Made by a program: the position numbers and the translations under genes. A model generated the notes under the pieces. It saw only the letters and a program-made list of their open reading frames with translations. It had not been told where the DNA came from and did not search any database. Source: MRBY01 sp943371005 (GTDB taxonomy: Bacteria; Cyanobacteriota; Cyanobacteriia; Cyanobacteriales; MRBY01). Taken from it: 64,000 nt of DNA. The stretch spans positions 9,991 to 73,990 of the forward strand of contig CALRTB020000016.1 of the NCBI GenBank assembly GCA_943371005.1, in the 5' to 3' direction. The stretch's first letter is position 1. Every line of letters begins with the position of its first letter. This document shows, piece after piece, positions 52,410-61,220 of the stretch.

Positions 52410-53633
52410 TTAAGCCACAGAACCCCGCTTGCGAGTTTCTTTGTAAGAGACGCCCACATTGGTTAAGCCTGCCTTGAGGAGTTGTTGTTCGAGGAGGGCA
52501 AAAAATCGGGCGCGATCGCCACCTCGAATCACGGCTTGATTATGGGCTTCGGCGATCGCCACGGGATACCCAAACCCCTTTTGCACTTGGCCCAGGACAA
52601 TTCCGAGGCTTTGATCGAGGAGTTGAGAATCTTCAGCGACCCAGCGGGGCATCTCGATCCGGGCCACCTCCGTCCCCACATGGAGATAACAAAAACAAAC
52701 CTGATCTGCTTCTGGATAATGGTTTAAAATGCGCGCCTGACTGAGCCAAAGACCACTGCGATCGCCGGGTTGCAACAGTTGCTCAAAGAGGGTGCTATCC
52801 CGCAACGGTTCAATGGTTTGACAGGGGAGGGTGTCGCGAAATTCCGGTTTGCGTTCCTTGGTTTCGCCGTCGAGGCAATGGGTTTGACAATCGGGTTTGT
52901 CGTGGGGGCAAGCCTGGAGCCGCAGAAAATGGACGGCCTCCACACTGCGGGTTGAACTAATGTAGCCAATCAGCGGAATCCGGGTTTCCCGGAGTTGTTG
53001 CCAAGCCCCCAGGAGGGGTTCCAGGATTTGTTGGCGGGCTTCGGCAGGCAAATTTTCTAAAAACCAATAGACCAGGGAGCCATCCACCATCGCCACGTTG
53101 GGAATATGGCCGTGGGCACCAGGGGGCAATACCCACTTACAGGCCATCTCAGCAAGCACCTCGGCTTCGGAGGCGGTGCGGCGATAACCAAGCCATTCAT
53201 CGGTGCGGATCCCCCACTTGCGGGAGGTGTAGAGATCTTCGCTGCGGTAGAAAATCTCTGGCAAATGATCCAGTAATGGGTGCAAGCTTTGGCCGTAGTG
53301 GAGCATCACCCGACCGATATTGATCAAATAACAGTAGGCAATTTCGTGGTGGGATGGGGCAATCTGGGAGCCATCCGTGGCAAAAACCGTGTGGGCCTTT
53401 GGAGGCGAGGAAATGGGAATGCGGGTCTCTAGGGGTTCGAGGGGAATGCCATGGTTAAAAATGAGGCGATCGCCCCAGGTATTTTGGTGGGCCTGGAGAG
53501 TCTGAAAATCCGCCTGGGCTTCCTGAAGCAGGCTTAAGCCCCGCTCAATTCGTTCACGTCCTGTAGCGGCCTGTTCCTGGAGGTGTGCCCCCATGTCTGG
53601 CAGTTGTCCCGCAAGTTTAATTAGATCTAACAT
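52410..53633 (-). CDS. NurA-domain nuclease
   Basis: A 407-aa protein with the NurA fold. The first conserved Asp lies in FATDGSQIAPSHHEIA (near 86), and VAMVDGSLVYWF (near 205) gives the second. The C-terminal part has YPVAIAEAHNQAVIRG with the conserved His. NurA is a 5'-3' exonuclease of double-strand break repair in archaea, paired with HerA. No HerA gene is adjacent, so the bacterial role is uncertain. Confidence 0.88.
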   Translation of the reverse strand: MLDLIKLAGQLPDMGAHLQEQAATGRERIERGLSLLQEAQADFQTLQAHQNTWGDRLIFNHGIPLEPLETRIPISSPPKAHTVFATDGSQIAPSHHEIAYCYLINIGRVMLHYGQSLHPLLDHLPEIFYRSEDLYTSRKWGIRTDEWLGYRRTASEAEVLAEMACKWVLPPGAHGHIPNVAMVDGSLVYWFLENLPAEARQQILEPLLGAWQQLRETRIPLIGYISSTRSVEAVHFLRLQACPHDKPDCQTHCLDGETKERKPEFRDTLPCQTIEPLRDSTLFEQLLQPGDRSGLWLSQARILNHYPEADQVCFCYLHVGTEVARIEMPRWVAEDSQLLDQSLGIVLGQVQKGFGYPVAIAEAHNQAVIRGGDRARFFALLEQQLLKAGLTNVGVSYKETRKRGSVA

Positions 53634-53709
53634 TCCCTCAAGTTTCGCCGCTATCCCACCAGGCGATCGCCCCTAAGTTTAAGCGCAATTTAGCCGAAAA
53701 AGCAGGGTT

Positions 53710-54417
53710 TTAGTAACGGATCGTCAGGGTTACAGAAGCATTCACCGTCTGTTCACCCCCTTCCACGGGAGAAGGTGCCGCACTTTCGAGGGCCATGGTC
53801 CGCACCGCATCCATAGTCTTGAAAATAGGGGTTGGTGGGGCCGCGCCATTGACCTGAATTTGGACAATTTCCTGGGGACTTAGACCCAAGGCAGTGAGGA
53901 CAGTTTGGGCCTGGGTGCGGGCATCCTGAGCAGCTTCGGCGAGGGCGGTTTTTTCGGCTTCAGCGAGGGCGGCATCGGTGGCCCGGAAGGAAATCCCATC
54001 AATGCGGGTCGCTCCGGCTTTTACGGCTTCATCCATCAGGCTCCCGGCTTGGGCGGTGGGCACCTCAAAGCTCACAGTGTTGGTGGCTAGGTAACCGATG
54101 AGACGGCGATCGCCATTGTTGTAGTCATATTCCGGCTGGAGGTTAATCCCCGTGGTCGTGAGCTTGGCGACATTTTTGGACTTGAGGAAATCCACCACCT
54201 GGTTACTGCGCTTGGCAATATCGGCCTGGACTTGGGTTGCCGTCGCCCCCCGCACCTCAACCCCAAGGCGTACCTCAGAAAGACTGGTGGCAATGGCTTC
54301 TTCGCCGCGCCCCGTGACAGTGATCGTGCGCAATAATTCCTCGGCGATCGCCCCGGAGGTGCCCCCCAGGAACAACATCCCCGCCAATAATGGGACAAAC
54401 AATTTTTTCAGTTTCAT
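53710..54417 (-). CDS. SIMPL-domain (DUF541) periplasmic protein
   Basis: A 235-aa protein with a signal peptide (hydrophobic 7-24, cleavage near AIAEE). The SIMPL domain opens with RTITVTGRGEEAIATSLSEV and ends VNASVTLTIRY. E. coli YggE of this family is linked to oxidative stress defence; the biochemical activity is not known. It is divergent from the RnfD-like gene. Confidence 0.92.
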   Translation of the reverse strand: MKLKKLFVPLLAGMLFLGGTSGAIAEELLRTITVTGRGEEAIATSLSEVRLGVEVRGATATQVQADIAKRSNQVVDFLKSKNVAKLTTTGINLQPEYDYNNGDRRLIGYLATNTVSFEVPTAQAGSLMDEAVKAGATRIDGISFRATDAALAEAEKTALAEAAQDARTQAQTVLTALGLSPQEIVQIQVNGAAPPTPIFKTMDAVRTMALESAAPSPVEGGEQTVNASVTLTIRY

Positions 54418-54672
54418 TTTTCTTCATACTCCTACACACAGGTGCAAGATCACAAGGACAATTGTGTTTGACGATCAAGAAATTTATTGGTCAATCAAAT
54501 TCACATTTTTTAATATTAAACAGTCCCTGGAATCCTGCCTTGACTGTAGTTTACGACCTTCATAAGTCTCAAGGTTTTCTGTTACAAAAAAAGAAACCTT
54601 TTCGCCATCTCTGTACTTGTCTCCCATACTTTAGGCAACTTATTTTTTTTGCTTAGTGAGGGAGGATTTTCA

Positions 54673-55557
54673 ATGCCCTTCAGTGATGCCCGTGATTATC
54701 AAATCGCCATTCTGACGACGTTTCTCCTGCTGGGAGTTTACACGCGAGACTGGACGTTACATTTAGCCTGGGTTTTGGTGGCGATCGCCACTTGTATTGT
54801 GACCCAATGGAGCCTTAGTGCTTGGCAAGCCTACCGTTACCGAAAAGAAACCCCTGTACAATGGCCACCGCTACTCATTTCTGGGGCGCGGAGTGCGGTG
54901 ATTACCGGCCTGGGTCTTTCCCTGCTCCTGCGAGTGAATCATCCCCTCGTTTTAGTGGGAGCAGCGGTCGGGGCGATCGCCAGCAAATTTTTATTTCGCT
55001 ATCAAGAAAAACATTTTTTCAACCCCGCCAATTTTGGCATCATTATGGCCCTCCTGTGGACAGATGGAGCTTGGGTTTCTCCCGGTCAATGGGGCACTGA
55101 TTGGTGGTATTTATTGCTGTTTTTTAGTGCCGCTGGCCTCGTGCTCAACCGAGTTGGTCGCTGGGATACGTCTATTGCTTTTCTAGGGAGTTATGGCGGT
55201 TTAGAAATTCTCCGTAACTTTTGGCTGGGTTGGAGTTGGGATGTAGTTGCCCATCAGTTAACCAGTGGTTCGTTGCTGCTCTTTGCATTTTTTATGCTGA
55301 CGGATCCACGCTCGATTCCCAATGGGAAACAGGGACGAATTTTTTGGGCTATTAGTATCGCCCTGCTTACCTTTGTTTTACAACATGGCTTCTATACTTC
55401 GACGGCAATTTTTTGGGCATTATTCTGTCTGGCGCCTAGCACCATTGTGATCGATAAAATTTGGCGATCGCCCCGGTTTCAATGGCAAGAAAAATCCCAA
55501 AGGCAAATTGTCCCTGGTGATACCCCCCTGACCTTACAAACTCGCCCCGTTATCTAA
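54673..55557 (+). CDS. RnfD/NqrB-like multispan membrane protein
   Basis: A 294-aa membrane protein with about nine spans. FFNPANFGIIMALLW and MLTDPRSIPNGKQGRI match the NQR2/RnfD/RnfE family, which carry covalent FMN on a Thr in S(T)-type motifs; here SGS or SGT near that position would need checking. No other rnf or nqr genes are present. ATG 54673 follows a GGGAGG ribosome-binding site. The next gene, DUF2330, starts nine bases later, so the two form an operon. Function is unknown. Confidence 0.85.
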   Translation: MPFSDARDYQIAILTTFLLLGVYTRDWTLHLAWVLVAIATCIVTQWSLSAWQAYRYRKETPVQWPPLLISGARSAVITGLGLSLLLRVNHPLVLVGAAVGAIASKFLFRYQEKHFFNPANFGIIMALLWTDGAWVSPGQWGTDWWYLLLFFSAAGLVLNRVGRWDTSIAFLGSYGGLEILRNFWLGWSWDVVAHQLTSGSLLLFAFFMLTDPRSIPNGKQGRIFWAISIALLTFVLQHGFYTSTAIFWALFCLAPSTIVIDKIWRSPRFQWQEKSQRQIVPGDTPLTLQTRPVI

Positions 55558-55565
55558 GGAAAATC

Positions 55566-56906
55566 ATGTTTAAAACGATCTTTCAATATGTGCGCGGCCT
55601 GGCCATTACCTGCATTGGTTTACTGCTGTTGACGCAACCTGCCTGGGCCTTCTGTGGTTTCTATGTCGCCAAGGCCGATACCGATCTCTATAACCAGGCA
55701 TCCCAGGTAATTATTGCCCGGGATGGCGATCGCACCGTACTCACCATGGCCAATGACTACGAAGGAGAAGTCTCAGATTTTGCCCTGGTGGTGCCCGTCC
55801 CCGTCGTCCTCAAAGAAGAACAGGTTCACATTGGGGAAGCGAGTATCATCAAACGCCTCGATGACTTTAGCGCCCCCCGTCTCGTGGAATATTTTGACGA
55901 AAATCCCTGTGCTGTGCGGATGTTTGATGATGGTTTTGGGATCCTGCAAAATGCGGCACCACCAATGCCCATGGCCGCAGAATCCATGCGGGAAACAGCA
56001 GCCGATCTCGGCGTCACCATTGAAGAGCAATTCAGTGTCGGCGAATACGACATCCTCATCCTCAGTGCCAAAGAATCCGATGGCCTCGAAACCTGGTTAC
56101 GCCAAAACGATTACCAATTGCCCCAGGGGGCCAGTGAATTACTACGACCTTACATCCGGAACAAACTGAAATTCTTTGTGGCTAAGGTCAACCTCGAAGA
56201 ATTTGACCGGAGCGGTGTGAATCAATTGCGTCCTCTGATGATGGCTTTTGAGTCTCCGAAATACATGCTGCCGATTCGCTTGGGAATGATGAACGCCCAG
56301 CAAGCCCAGGATCTGATTGTCTATATTCTTTCCCCCAAGGGCCAGGCGGAAGTTACCAACTATCGCACGGTGAAAATTCCCTCAAATGTAGAAATCCCTG
56401 AGTTTGTGGAAGCGGAGTTTGGTGATTTTTATACCACCATGTTTGAGCAAGATTACCAACGCCAGGGCCGGGATGATATTTTCCTAGAATATGCCTGGGA
56501 CATGAGCAGTTGTGATCCCTGTTCTGCCCCCAATTTAACGAAAGCAGAGCTAAAACAGGCGGGGGTCTTTTGGGATGAAGATCAATATCTCCCCAGGGTG
56601 TTTATCACCAGACTCCATGTGCGTTATGGCCGCGACAAGTTTCCGGAAGATCTCCGTTTCCAAGAAACAGCCAATCGTCAGTTTTTCCAAGGACGCTATG
56701 TGATTCGTCATCCCTACCGTGGGGAAATGACCTGTAGTGCGGCCCAAGCCTATCGAAAACGCACCTACCAACGCCAAGAAGCGGAGGTACAAACCCTGGC
56801 GAAGTTAACGGGTTGGGAGCCAGCAGACATTCGCCGCAAGGTTGACTTTATCGAAACCAACGGCCAAACGCCGACGGATGATACTTGGTGGGATTCTATT
56901 TGGTAA
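55566..56906 (+). CDS. DUF2330 periplasmic protein
   Basis: A 446-aa protein with a signal peptide (cleavage after AWA near 28). The DUF2330 domain starts with FCGFYVAKADTDLYNQASQV and contains VVPVPVVLKEEQVHIG and DNPCAVRMF-like segments (DENPCAVRMFDD). Several Cys pairs (SSCDPCSAPN, MTCSAAQAY) could form disulfides. The family has no known function. It is cotranscribed with the RnfD/NqrB-like membrane protein, suggesting a paired envelope redox function; that is inference. Confidence 0.92.
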   Translation: MFKTIFQYVRGLAITCIGLLLLTQPAWAFCGFYVAKADTDLYNQASQVIIARDGDRTVLTMANDYEGEVSDFALVVPVPVVLKEEQVHIGEASIIKRLDDFSAPRLVEYFDENPCAVRMFDDGFGILQNAAPPMPMAAESMRETAADLGVTIEEQFSVGEYDILILSAKESDGLETWLRQNDYQLPQGASELLRPYIRNKLKFFVAKVNLEEFDRSGVNQLRPLMMAFESPKYMLPIRLGMMNAQQAQDLIVYILSPKGQAEVTNYRTVKIPSNVEIPEFVEAEFGDFYTTMFEQDYQRQGRDDIFLEYAWDMSSCDPCSAPNLTKAELKQAGVFWDEDQYLPRVFITRLHVRYGRDKFPEDLRFQETANRQFFQGRYVIRHPYRGEMTCSAAQAYRKRTYQRQEAEVQTLAKLTGWEPADIRRKVDFIETNGQTPTDDTWWDSIW

Positions 56907-57053
56907 TTGGAGTTGGAGAGGGGTAAGTGGATTAAAAAAAGACTGGGGCGATCGCCAAATGAGTTTTATAAAAACACTTCTCTTTGGTGGTCCCCAGGCC
57001 CCCGCAAAAAATCTTTACAATGGAGTTAAGTATCTCACTTCGAAAATTGCGCC

Positions 57054-57515
57054 ATGTCCTCAACCTCATCCTGGAAAATCAAATTGCTCTATGACGGTCA
57101 ATGTCCCCTTTGTCTGCGGGAAGTCAACTTTTTGCGGCGCAAAGATAATGGTCGCGGTTTAATTTGTTTTGTGGATGTCGCCGCCGACGATTATGACCCC
57201 AGTCGCCACGGTGGCGTAACTTTCCAGGCTGCCATGGAGCGAATTCATGGCGTTTTACCGGACGGGACGGTGCTCCAAAATGTGGCGGTTTTTCGGTCTG
57301 TTTACGAAGTTTTAGGAATGGGCTGGGTCTACGGCATCACCAAACTTCCTGGCATTGGGCAATTGGCCGATTGGGTCTATGGCATCTGGGCGAAATATCG
57401 CCTCCAACTGACGGGTCGCCCCGATTTAATCACTCTGATCCAAAACCGGGAAGAACGACAAACCTGTAGTGTCGGCGATCGCTGTCGTCTCGAAACGTCC
57501 GGAACGGATACCTAA
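57054..57515 (+). CDS. DCC-family (DUF393) thiol oxidoreductase-like protein
   Basis: A 153-aa protein with the family's D-x-x-C-P-x-C start (LLYDGQCPLCLREVNFL). A second conserved block FRSVYEVLGMGWVYG and a C-terminal amphipathic region with a lone Cys pair (TCSVGDRCRLE) follow. A thioredoxin-like redox role is predicted from the CxxC motif; no substrate is known. Confidence 0.9.
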   Translation: MSSTSSWKIKLLYDGQCPLCLREVNFLRRKDNGRGLICFVDVAADDYDPSRHGGVTFQAAMERIHGVLPDGTVLQNVAVFRSVYEVLGMGWVYGITKLPGIGQLADWVYGIWAKYRLQLTGRPDLITLIQNREERQTCSVGDRCRLETSGTDT

Positions 57516-57564
57516 AAATTTTTTTCTGAGAACGATCCGCCGAGGAAATGCCTAACTTTCAGCA

Positions 57565-57771
57565 TCAGACATCGTAGCTCATAAGCTGTTCGACGGGCAC
57601 AAAGACTTCCCGGGGCAGGAGGACAGACCGTTCACGAAAGCTGACAAATCCCTGGAGCGTTTTGGGATTAACCGAAACCCCAGTGACATATTGGGAGCGC
57701 ACGGGATGAACAGCAACATATTGGTTATAGATCTGCTGGGCAGCTCGCAACACGCTGGGTTCAATTAACAT
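57565..57771 (-). CDS. Small hypothetical protein (68 aa)
   Basis: A soluble-looking 68-aa protein without signal peptide or Cys: an N-terminal helix (PSVLRAAQQIYNQYVAV) then beta-rich segments (YVTGVSVNPKTLQGFVSF). I do not recognise the family. The predicted helix-plus-strands fold and clean codon use support it being real. Isolated between a DCC gene and DUF2555. Confidence 0.55.
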   Translation of the reverse strand: MLIEPSVLRAAQQIYNQYVAVHPVRSQYVTGVSVNPKTLQGFVSFRERSVLLPREVFVPVEQLMSYDV

Positions 57772-57943
57772 GGGAGGCTGACTCCTTGGGGAACAGAATC
57801 TCCCCTTAAGATTACGTCTAGTTTACTCGACAAATCAAGCTGACAATAAGAACGGTGACAGGCCATTGTTTTGGGAATTTCTAAGAGTAGAATAAAGAAT
57901 GAACAAAACCTAAAAGAACGTGCAGCGTCAGGGAGGTCTTATT

Positions 57944-58156
57944 ATGACAGTCTTAACAAAAACCCCCCAGGAAATCGCCCACATGGACGAAACGGATGTG
58001 GCTCAACTCGCCGCACGATTAGAACAGGACGATTATGGGACTCCCTTTGAAGCCCTCCAGGATTGGCACTTGTTGCGGGCGATCGCCTTTCAACGACAAG
58101 AATTAGTCGAACCCTACTGGCACCTCTTGGACATCGAAGCCTACGACGAATCGTAA
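57944..58156 (+). CDS. DUF2555 small cyanobacterial protein
   Basis: A 70-aa acidic protein with the DUF2555 pattern LAARLEQDDYGTPFEAL followed by DWHLLRAIAFQRQEL and EPYWHLLDIEAYDE. The family is restricted to cyanobacteria and plastid relatives and has no known function. A GGGAGG ribosome-binding site precedes ATG 57944. Its stop abuts the coaBC start, so the two are translationally linked. Confidence 0.9.
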   Translation: MTVLTKTPQEIAHMDETDVAQLAARLEQDDYGTPFEALQDWHLLRAIAFQRQELVEPYWHLLDIEAYDES

Positions 58157-59368
58157 ATGCTCAACGAAAAAAAGATTGTCGTCGGCATTAGTGGGGGCAT
58201 TGCGGCTTACAAAGTTTGTGAAGTCATTTCCCAACTGTTTCAGGCAGGGGCAGAGCTCAGGGTCGTTCTGACAGATTCGGCCCAACGTTTTATTACGCCC
58301 CTCACGGTCGCCACCCTCAGCCGTCACCCAGCCTATACAGACGAAGATTTTTGGGATAGCCACCGCCCCCGACCGGTGCATATCGACCTGGGAGAATGGG
58401 CAGATTTAATTTTGCTAGCCCCCCTAACGGCGAATACCCTCGCAAAAGTAAGCCTGGGCCTTGCGGATACGTTGCTGACGAATATTATTTTGGCCTCCAC
58501 TTGCCCAGTTTTAGTCGCCCCGGCGATGAATACAGATATGTGGCAACAGCTCTCGGTGCAGTCCAATTGGCGGCGACTCCAACAGGATCAGCGGTATCAT
58601 ATCCTCGACCCAAATAGTGGTTTGTTGGCCTGCGATCGCCAGGGCAAAGGGCGCATGGCAGAACCCGTGCAAATTATTAAAGCAGTTCAAGCCTTGATCC
58701 ACAGTCGCGGCCAAGCAGATCTCACCGGCAAAAAGATTCTCATCAGTGCGGGAGGAACTAGGGAACATTTTGACCCCGTGCGCTTTATTGGTAATCCTTC
58801 AACGGGGAAAATGGGTTTGGCGATCGCCGAGGCAGCGGCCTACCGAGGGGCGACTGTCACCCTTGTCCACGGGCCAATCGAAAGCCGTTTGCTAGAACAT
58901 TTGCCAAACATTAAGCGGTTTCCGGTCACCAGCGCGGCCGAAATGGAAAAGGCCATGCTGTTCCAGGCGGATCAGTTTGATTGGCTCATTCTGTGTGCGG
59001 CGGTTGGTGATGTGCGTCCCACGGTAAATTATGACCATAAGCTCGCCAAAGCCGAACTCCCCCAAGCCCTTGCCCTCGAAGAAATCCCTGACATTGCTGC
59101 CCAACTGGGGCAACGGAAGCGCCCCGACCAAAAACTGATTGGCTTTGCGGCCCAAACGGGAGAAATTACCGCCCCAGCCCTCGCTAAACTGCAACGGAAA
59201 AATCTCGATGCGATCGCCGCCAATGCAGTGGATCAAGCAAACTCCGGATTTGCCAGCGAAACCAATCAACTGATTTTCCTTGATAAAGAGGGCCGCAAGG
59301 CAACCATTCCCCAGGCTAGCAAGTTGGCGATCGCCCATCATCTACTAGACTTTATCAAGCAACTTTAA
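58157..59368 (+). CDS. coaBC: Phosphopantothenoylcysteine decarboxylase/synthase
   Basis: A 403-aa bifunctional coenzyme A enzyme. The flavin domain CoaC (1-185) has GISGGIAAYK, the decarboxylase His in RPVHIDLGEWAD, the PAMNTDMW substrate motif and GLLACDRQGKGRM. CoaB (from about 195) has ILISAGGTREHFDPVRFIGN and the KKRK-like Lys near LKIF. Length is normal. It follows DUF2555 without a gap and precedes DUF2499. Confidence 0.96.
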   Translation: MLNEKKIVVGISGGIAAYKVCEVISQLFQAGAELRVVLTDSAQRFITPLTVATLSRHPAYTDEDFWDSHRPRPVHIDLGEWADLILLAPLTANTLAKVSLGLADTLLTNIILASTCPVLVAPAMNTDMWQQLSVQSNWRRLQQDQRYHILDPNSGLLACDRQGKGRMAEPVQIIKAVQALIHSRGQADLTGKKILISAGGTREHFDPVRFIGNPSTGKMGLAIAEAAAYRGATVTLVHGPIESRLLEHLPNIKRFPVTSAAEMEKAMLFQADQFDWLILCAAVGDVRPTVNYDHKLAKAELPQALALEEIPDIAAQLGQRKRPDQKLIGFAAQTGEITAPALAKLQRKNLDAIAANAVDQANSGFASETNQLIFLDKEGRKATIPQASKLAIAHHLLDFIKQL

Positions 59369-59390
59369 ACAGAAATTCCTGCCTTTTGCG

Positions 59391-59702
59391 ATGAATGCCC
59401 TTTCCTTCCCCACCTGGATTGTTCATATTTCCAGTGTCCTCGAGTGGATTTTAGCCATTTGGCTCATCCAAACCTACGGCAACCTAACCCAAGACAAAAG
59501 CTGGTCGGCCCTTGCCTGGGGAATGCTGCCCTCCCTCGTCAGCGCGATGTGCGCCTGTACTTGGCATTTTTTCGACAATCCCCCAGCCCTCGAATGGCTC
59601 GTTACTATCCAAGCCGCCCTGACCCTTGTCGGAAATTGCACCCTCTGTCTAGGAGCCTGGTGGATTTGGCGATCGCCTGGCCCCAAAGAATCCACTGATT
59701 AA
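59391..59702 (+). CDS. DUF2499 membrane protein
   Basis: A 103-aa protein with three predicted membrane spans and many Trp and Cys. The conserved start is SFPTWIVHISSVLEWILAIW, then MLPSLVSAMCACTWHFFDN. Found in cyanobacteria and plastids; function unknown. It ends convergent to the carotenoid oxygenase with a four-base overlap. Confidence 0.9.
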   Translation: MNALSFPTWIVHISSVLEWILAIWLIQTYGNLTQDKSWSALAWGMLPSLVSAMCACTWHFFDNPPALEWLVTIQAALTLVGNCTLCLGAWWIWRSPGPKESTD

Positions 59703-61171
59703 AAGTTCACAAACACTTCCGGTGTCCAACTGCCGTGTAAACCGTAGGGAATATGCTGCTTTAAATGTAGGGTCGCCAAAGGTCGAGCAAAATTTTGCGC
59801 ATCAAAAATCACCACATCCGAACGGTGCCGGGCCGAATCATAGACCATTAGTAAAACCCAGCCCTCATCCTCCGCAACGCCCCCAGGACGTGGCACAAAA
59901 ATTGGTTCTCCAGTAAATCCAGTTGGCGCAAAGGAATAAAATTGGGAATCCTCCCCTTGGTGATCCACTTTCCAAACCGCCTGCAAAGGTGCATTACCTG
60001 TTTTGGCATGGGTCGCCCCGATATAAGCATAGCGATAGTCTCGTCCTACCAGTTTTGGATGCACCACCGGAAACTCACAGCAGCGGGTGTCTAATAGTGC
60101 TCGCGTCACCTTTCTTGTCGCCAAATCCAAAGTAAAGCGCCATAACTGACCCGGATCTAAGGTCTCGAAATCAACATTTTTATAATCCACATCCGCCTGC
60201 ACCTGGGGAATCGACTGATAACAGACCGAATCCACAATAATCTGATTATCTCGCTCAAAGGCATTGGCATGGTGAAACACAAAGCCCGCCTCCGCCTCTA
60301 AGGTTTGCACATCATCTCGCGCTGGATCCCTTGGAATAACGATCATCTGTGTTGGTTTATCCGCCTCAAACTTGACACATTCACCAGCTCCCTTAAACCC
60401 AAAAACATAGGGTAAAGGATTAAATTTCACCGATGCCTGGAAAAAAATCACATAATTCGGCGTAATCACAAAGTCATGGATAAAGGCAAATCCCTTGGCC
60501 TCATGTTCGCGGTAGCGCAGCAACTCCCCTGTCGGACTCAATTCATAGATCACCAATCGCGTCGGCAAACCTGGTTTCACGGCAAAATTCACTAAACAAG
60601 GTTGTCCTCCATCCCAAATGCTAGCTGGATCAATGCGTGGATGGGCCGAAAAACTATCCCCAGGCTTGAGCGTCTCCCCTAAATAATCTAGGCCACACGT
60701 TTCTAAGTTTTCTGGATTTAAGCGATGGGGTTCTGCCGCTTCCCAGAGCGCTAATAATTTTCCCCCCCAATACATCACGTTTGTATTCGCGATATTTTTC
60801 AACCGCAAGTCAAACATATTATTGAAAATGCCCCCCGGTTTTTGCGTCCCAAACACACCCCGATAAACAGGCTGACCGGCTTTCTGTTCCGCTACAAACC
60901 CTGCTGTCTGCACAAAGCGATTCTGGAAATAGGCTCGCCCTTCCTGAAAGGTAACTGAGCAAATCATTCCATCACCATCAAAGGGATGCTTAATCGGTGT
61001 GCCACCAATGTCTAAGAGCCCAGGCCCGTTGCGAAACAAGGTTCCCCTCAGTTCGACAGGGATCTCCCCTTCAACGTCAGTAACTTCATAGGCTAGCTCC
61101 TGTCGCTGGGATTCATAGCCTTTTTGCCACGCGGCTTGGTGATAGGAAAGCTGTTCTGTTGCGGAAACCAT
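59699..61171 (-). CDS. Carotenoid oxygenase (apocarotenoid 15,15'-oxygenase type)
   Basis: A 490-aa non-heme iron dioxygenase that cleaves apocarotenoids to retinal-type products. The four iron-ligand His are visible in SAHPRID (H177), FIHDF (H232), VFHHANAF (H300 or H301) and GLHGSW (H479). Length and spacing agree with the Synechocystis ACO enzyme (490 aa) apart from a shift of about five residues. A seven-bladed propeller is expected. Exact substrate is not shown by sequence. Confidence 0.93.
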   Translation of the reverse strand: MVSATEQLSYHQAAWQKGYESQRQELAYEVTDVEGEIPVELRGTLFRNGPGLLDIGGTPIKHPFDGDGMICSVTFQEGRAYFQNRFVQTAGFVAEQKAGQPVYRGVFGTQKPGGIFNNMFDLRLKNIANTNVMYWGGKLLALWEAAEPHRLNPENLETCGLDYLGETLKPGDSFSAHPRIDPASIWDGGQPCLVNFAVKPGLPTRLVIYELSPTGELLRYREHEAKGFAFIHDFVITPNYVIFFQASVKFNPLPYVFGFKGAGECVKFEADKPTQMIVIPRDPARDDVQTLEAEAGFVFHHANAFERDNQIIVDSVCYQSIPQVQADVDYKNVDFETLDPGQLWRFTLDLATRKVTRALLDTRCCEFPVVHPKLVGRDYRYAYIGATHAKTGNAPLQAVWKVDHQGEDSQFYSFAPTGFTGEPIFVPRPGGVAEDEGWVLLMVYDSARHRSDVVIFDAQNFARPLATLHLKQHIPYGLHGSWTPEVFVNF

Positions 61172-61220
61172 AGGGGCAATCTGTTACGTTAACTTTTGTA
61201 AAGTTTAACATTTCCTGTTT

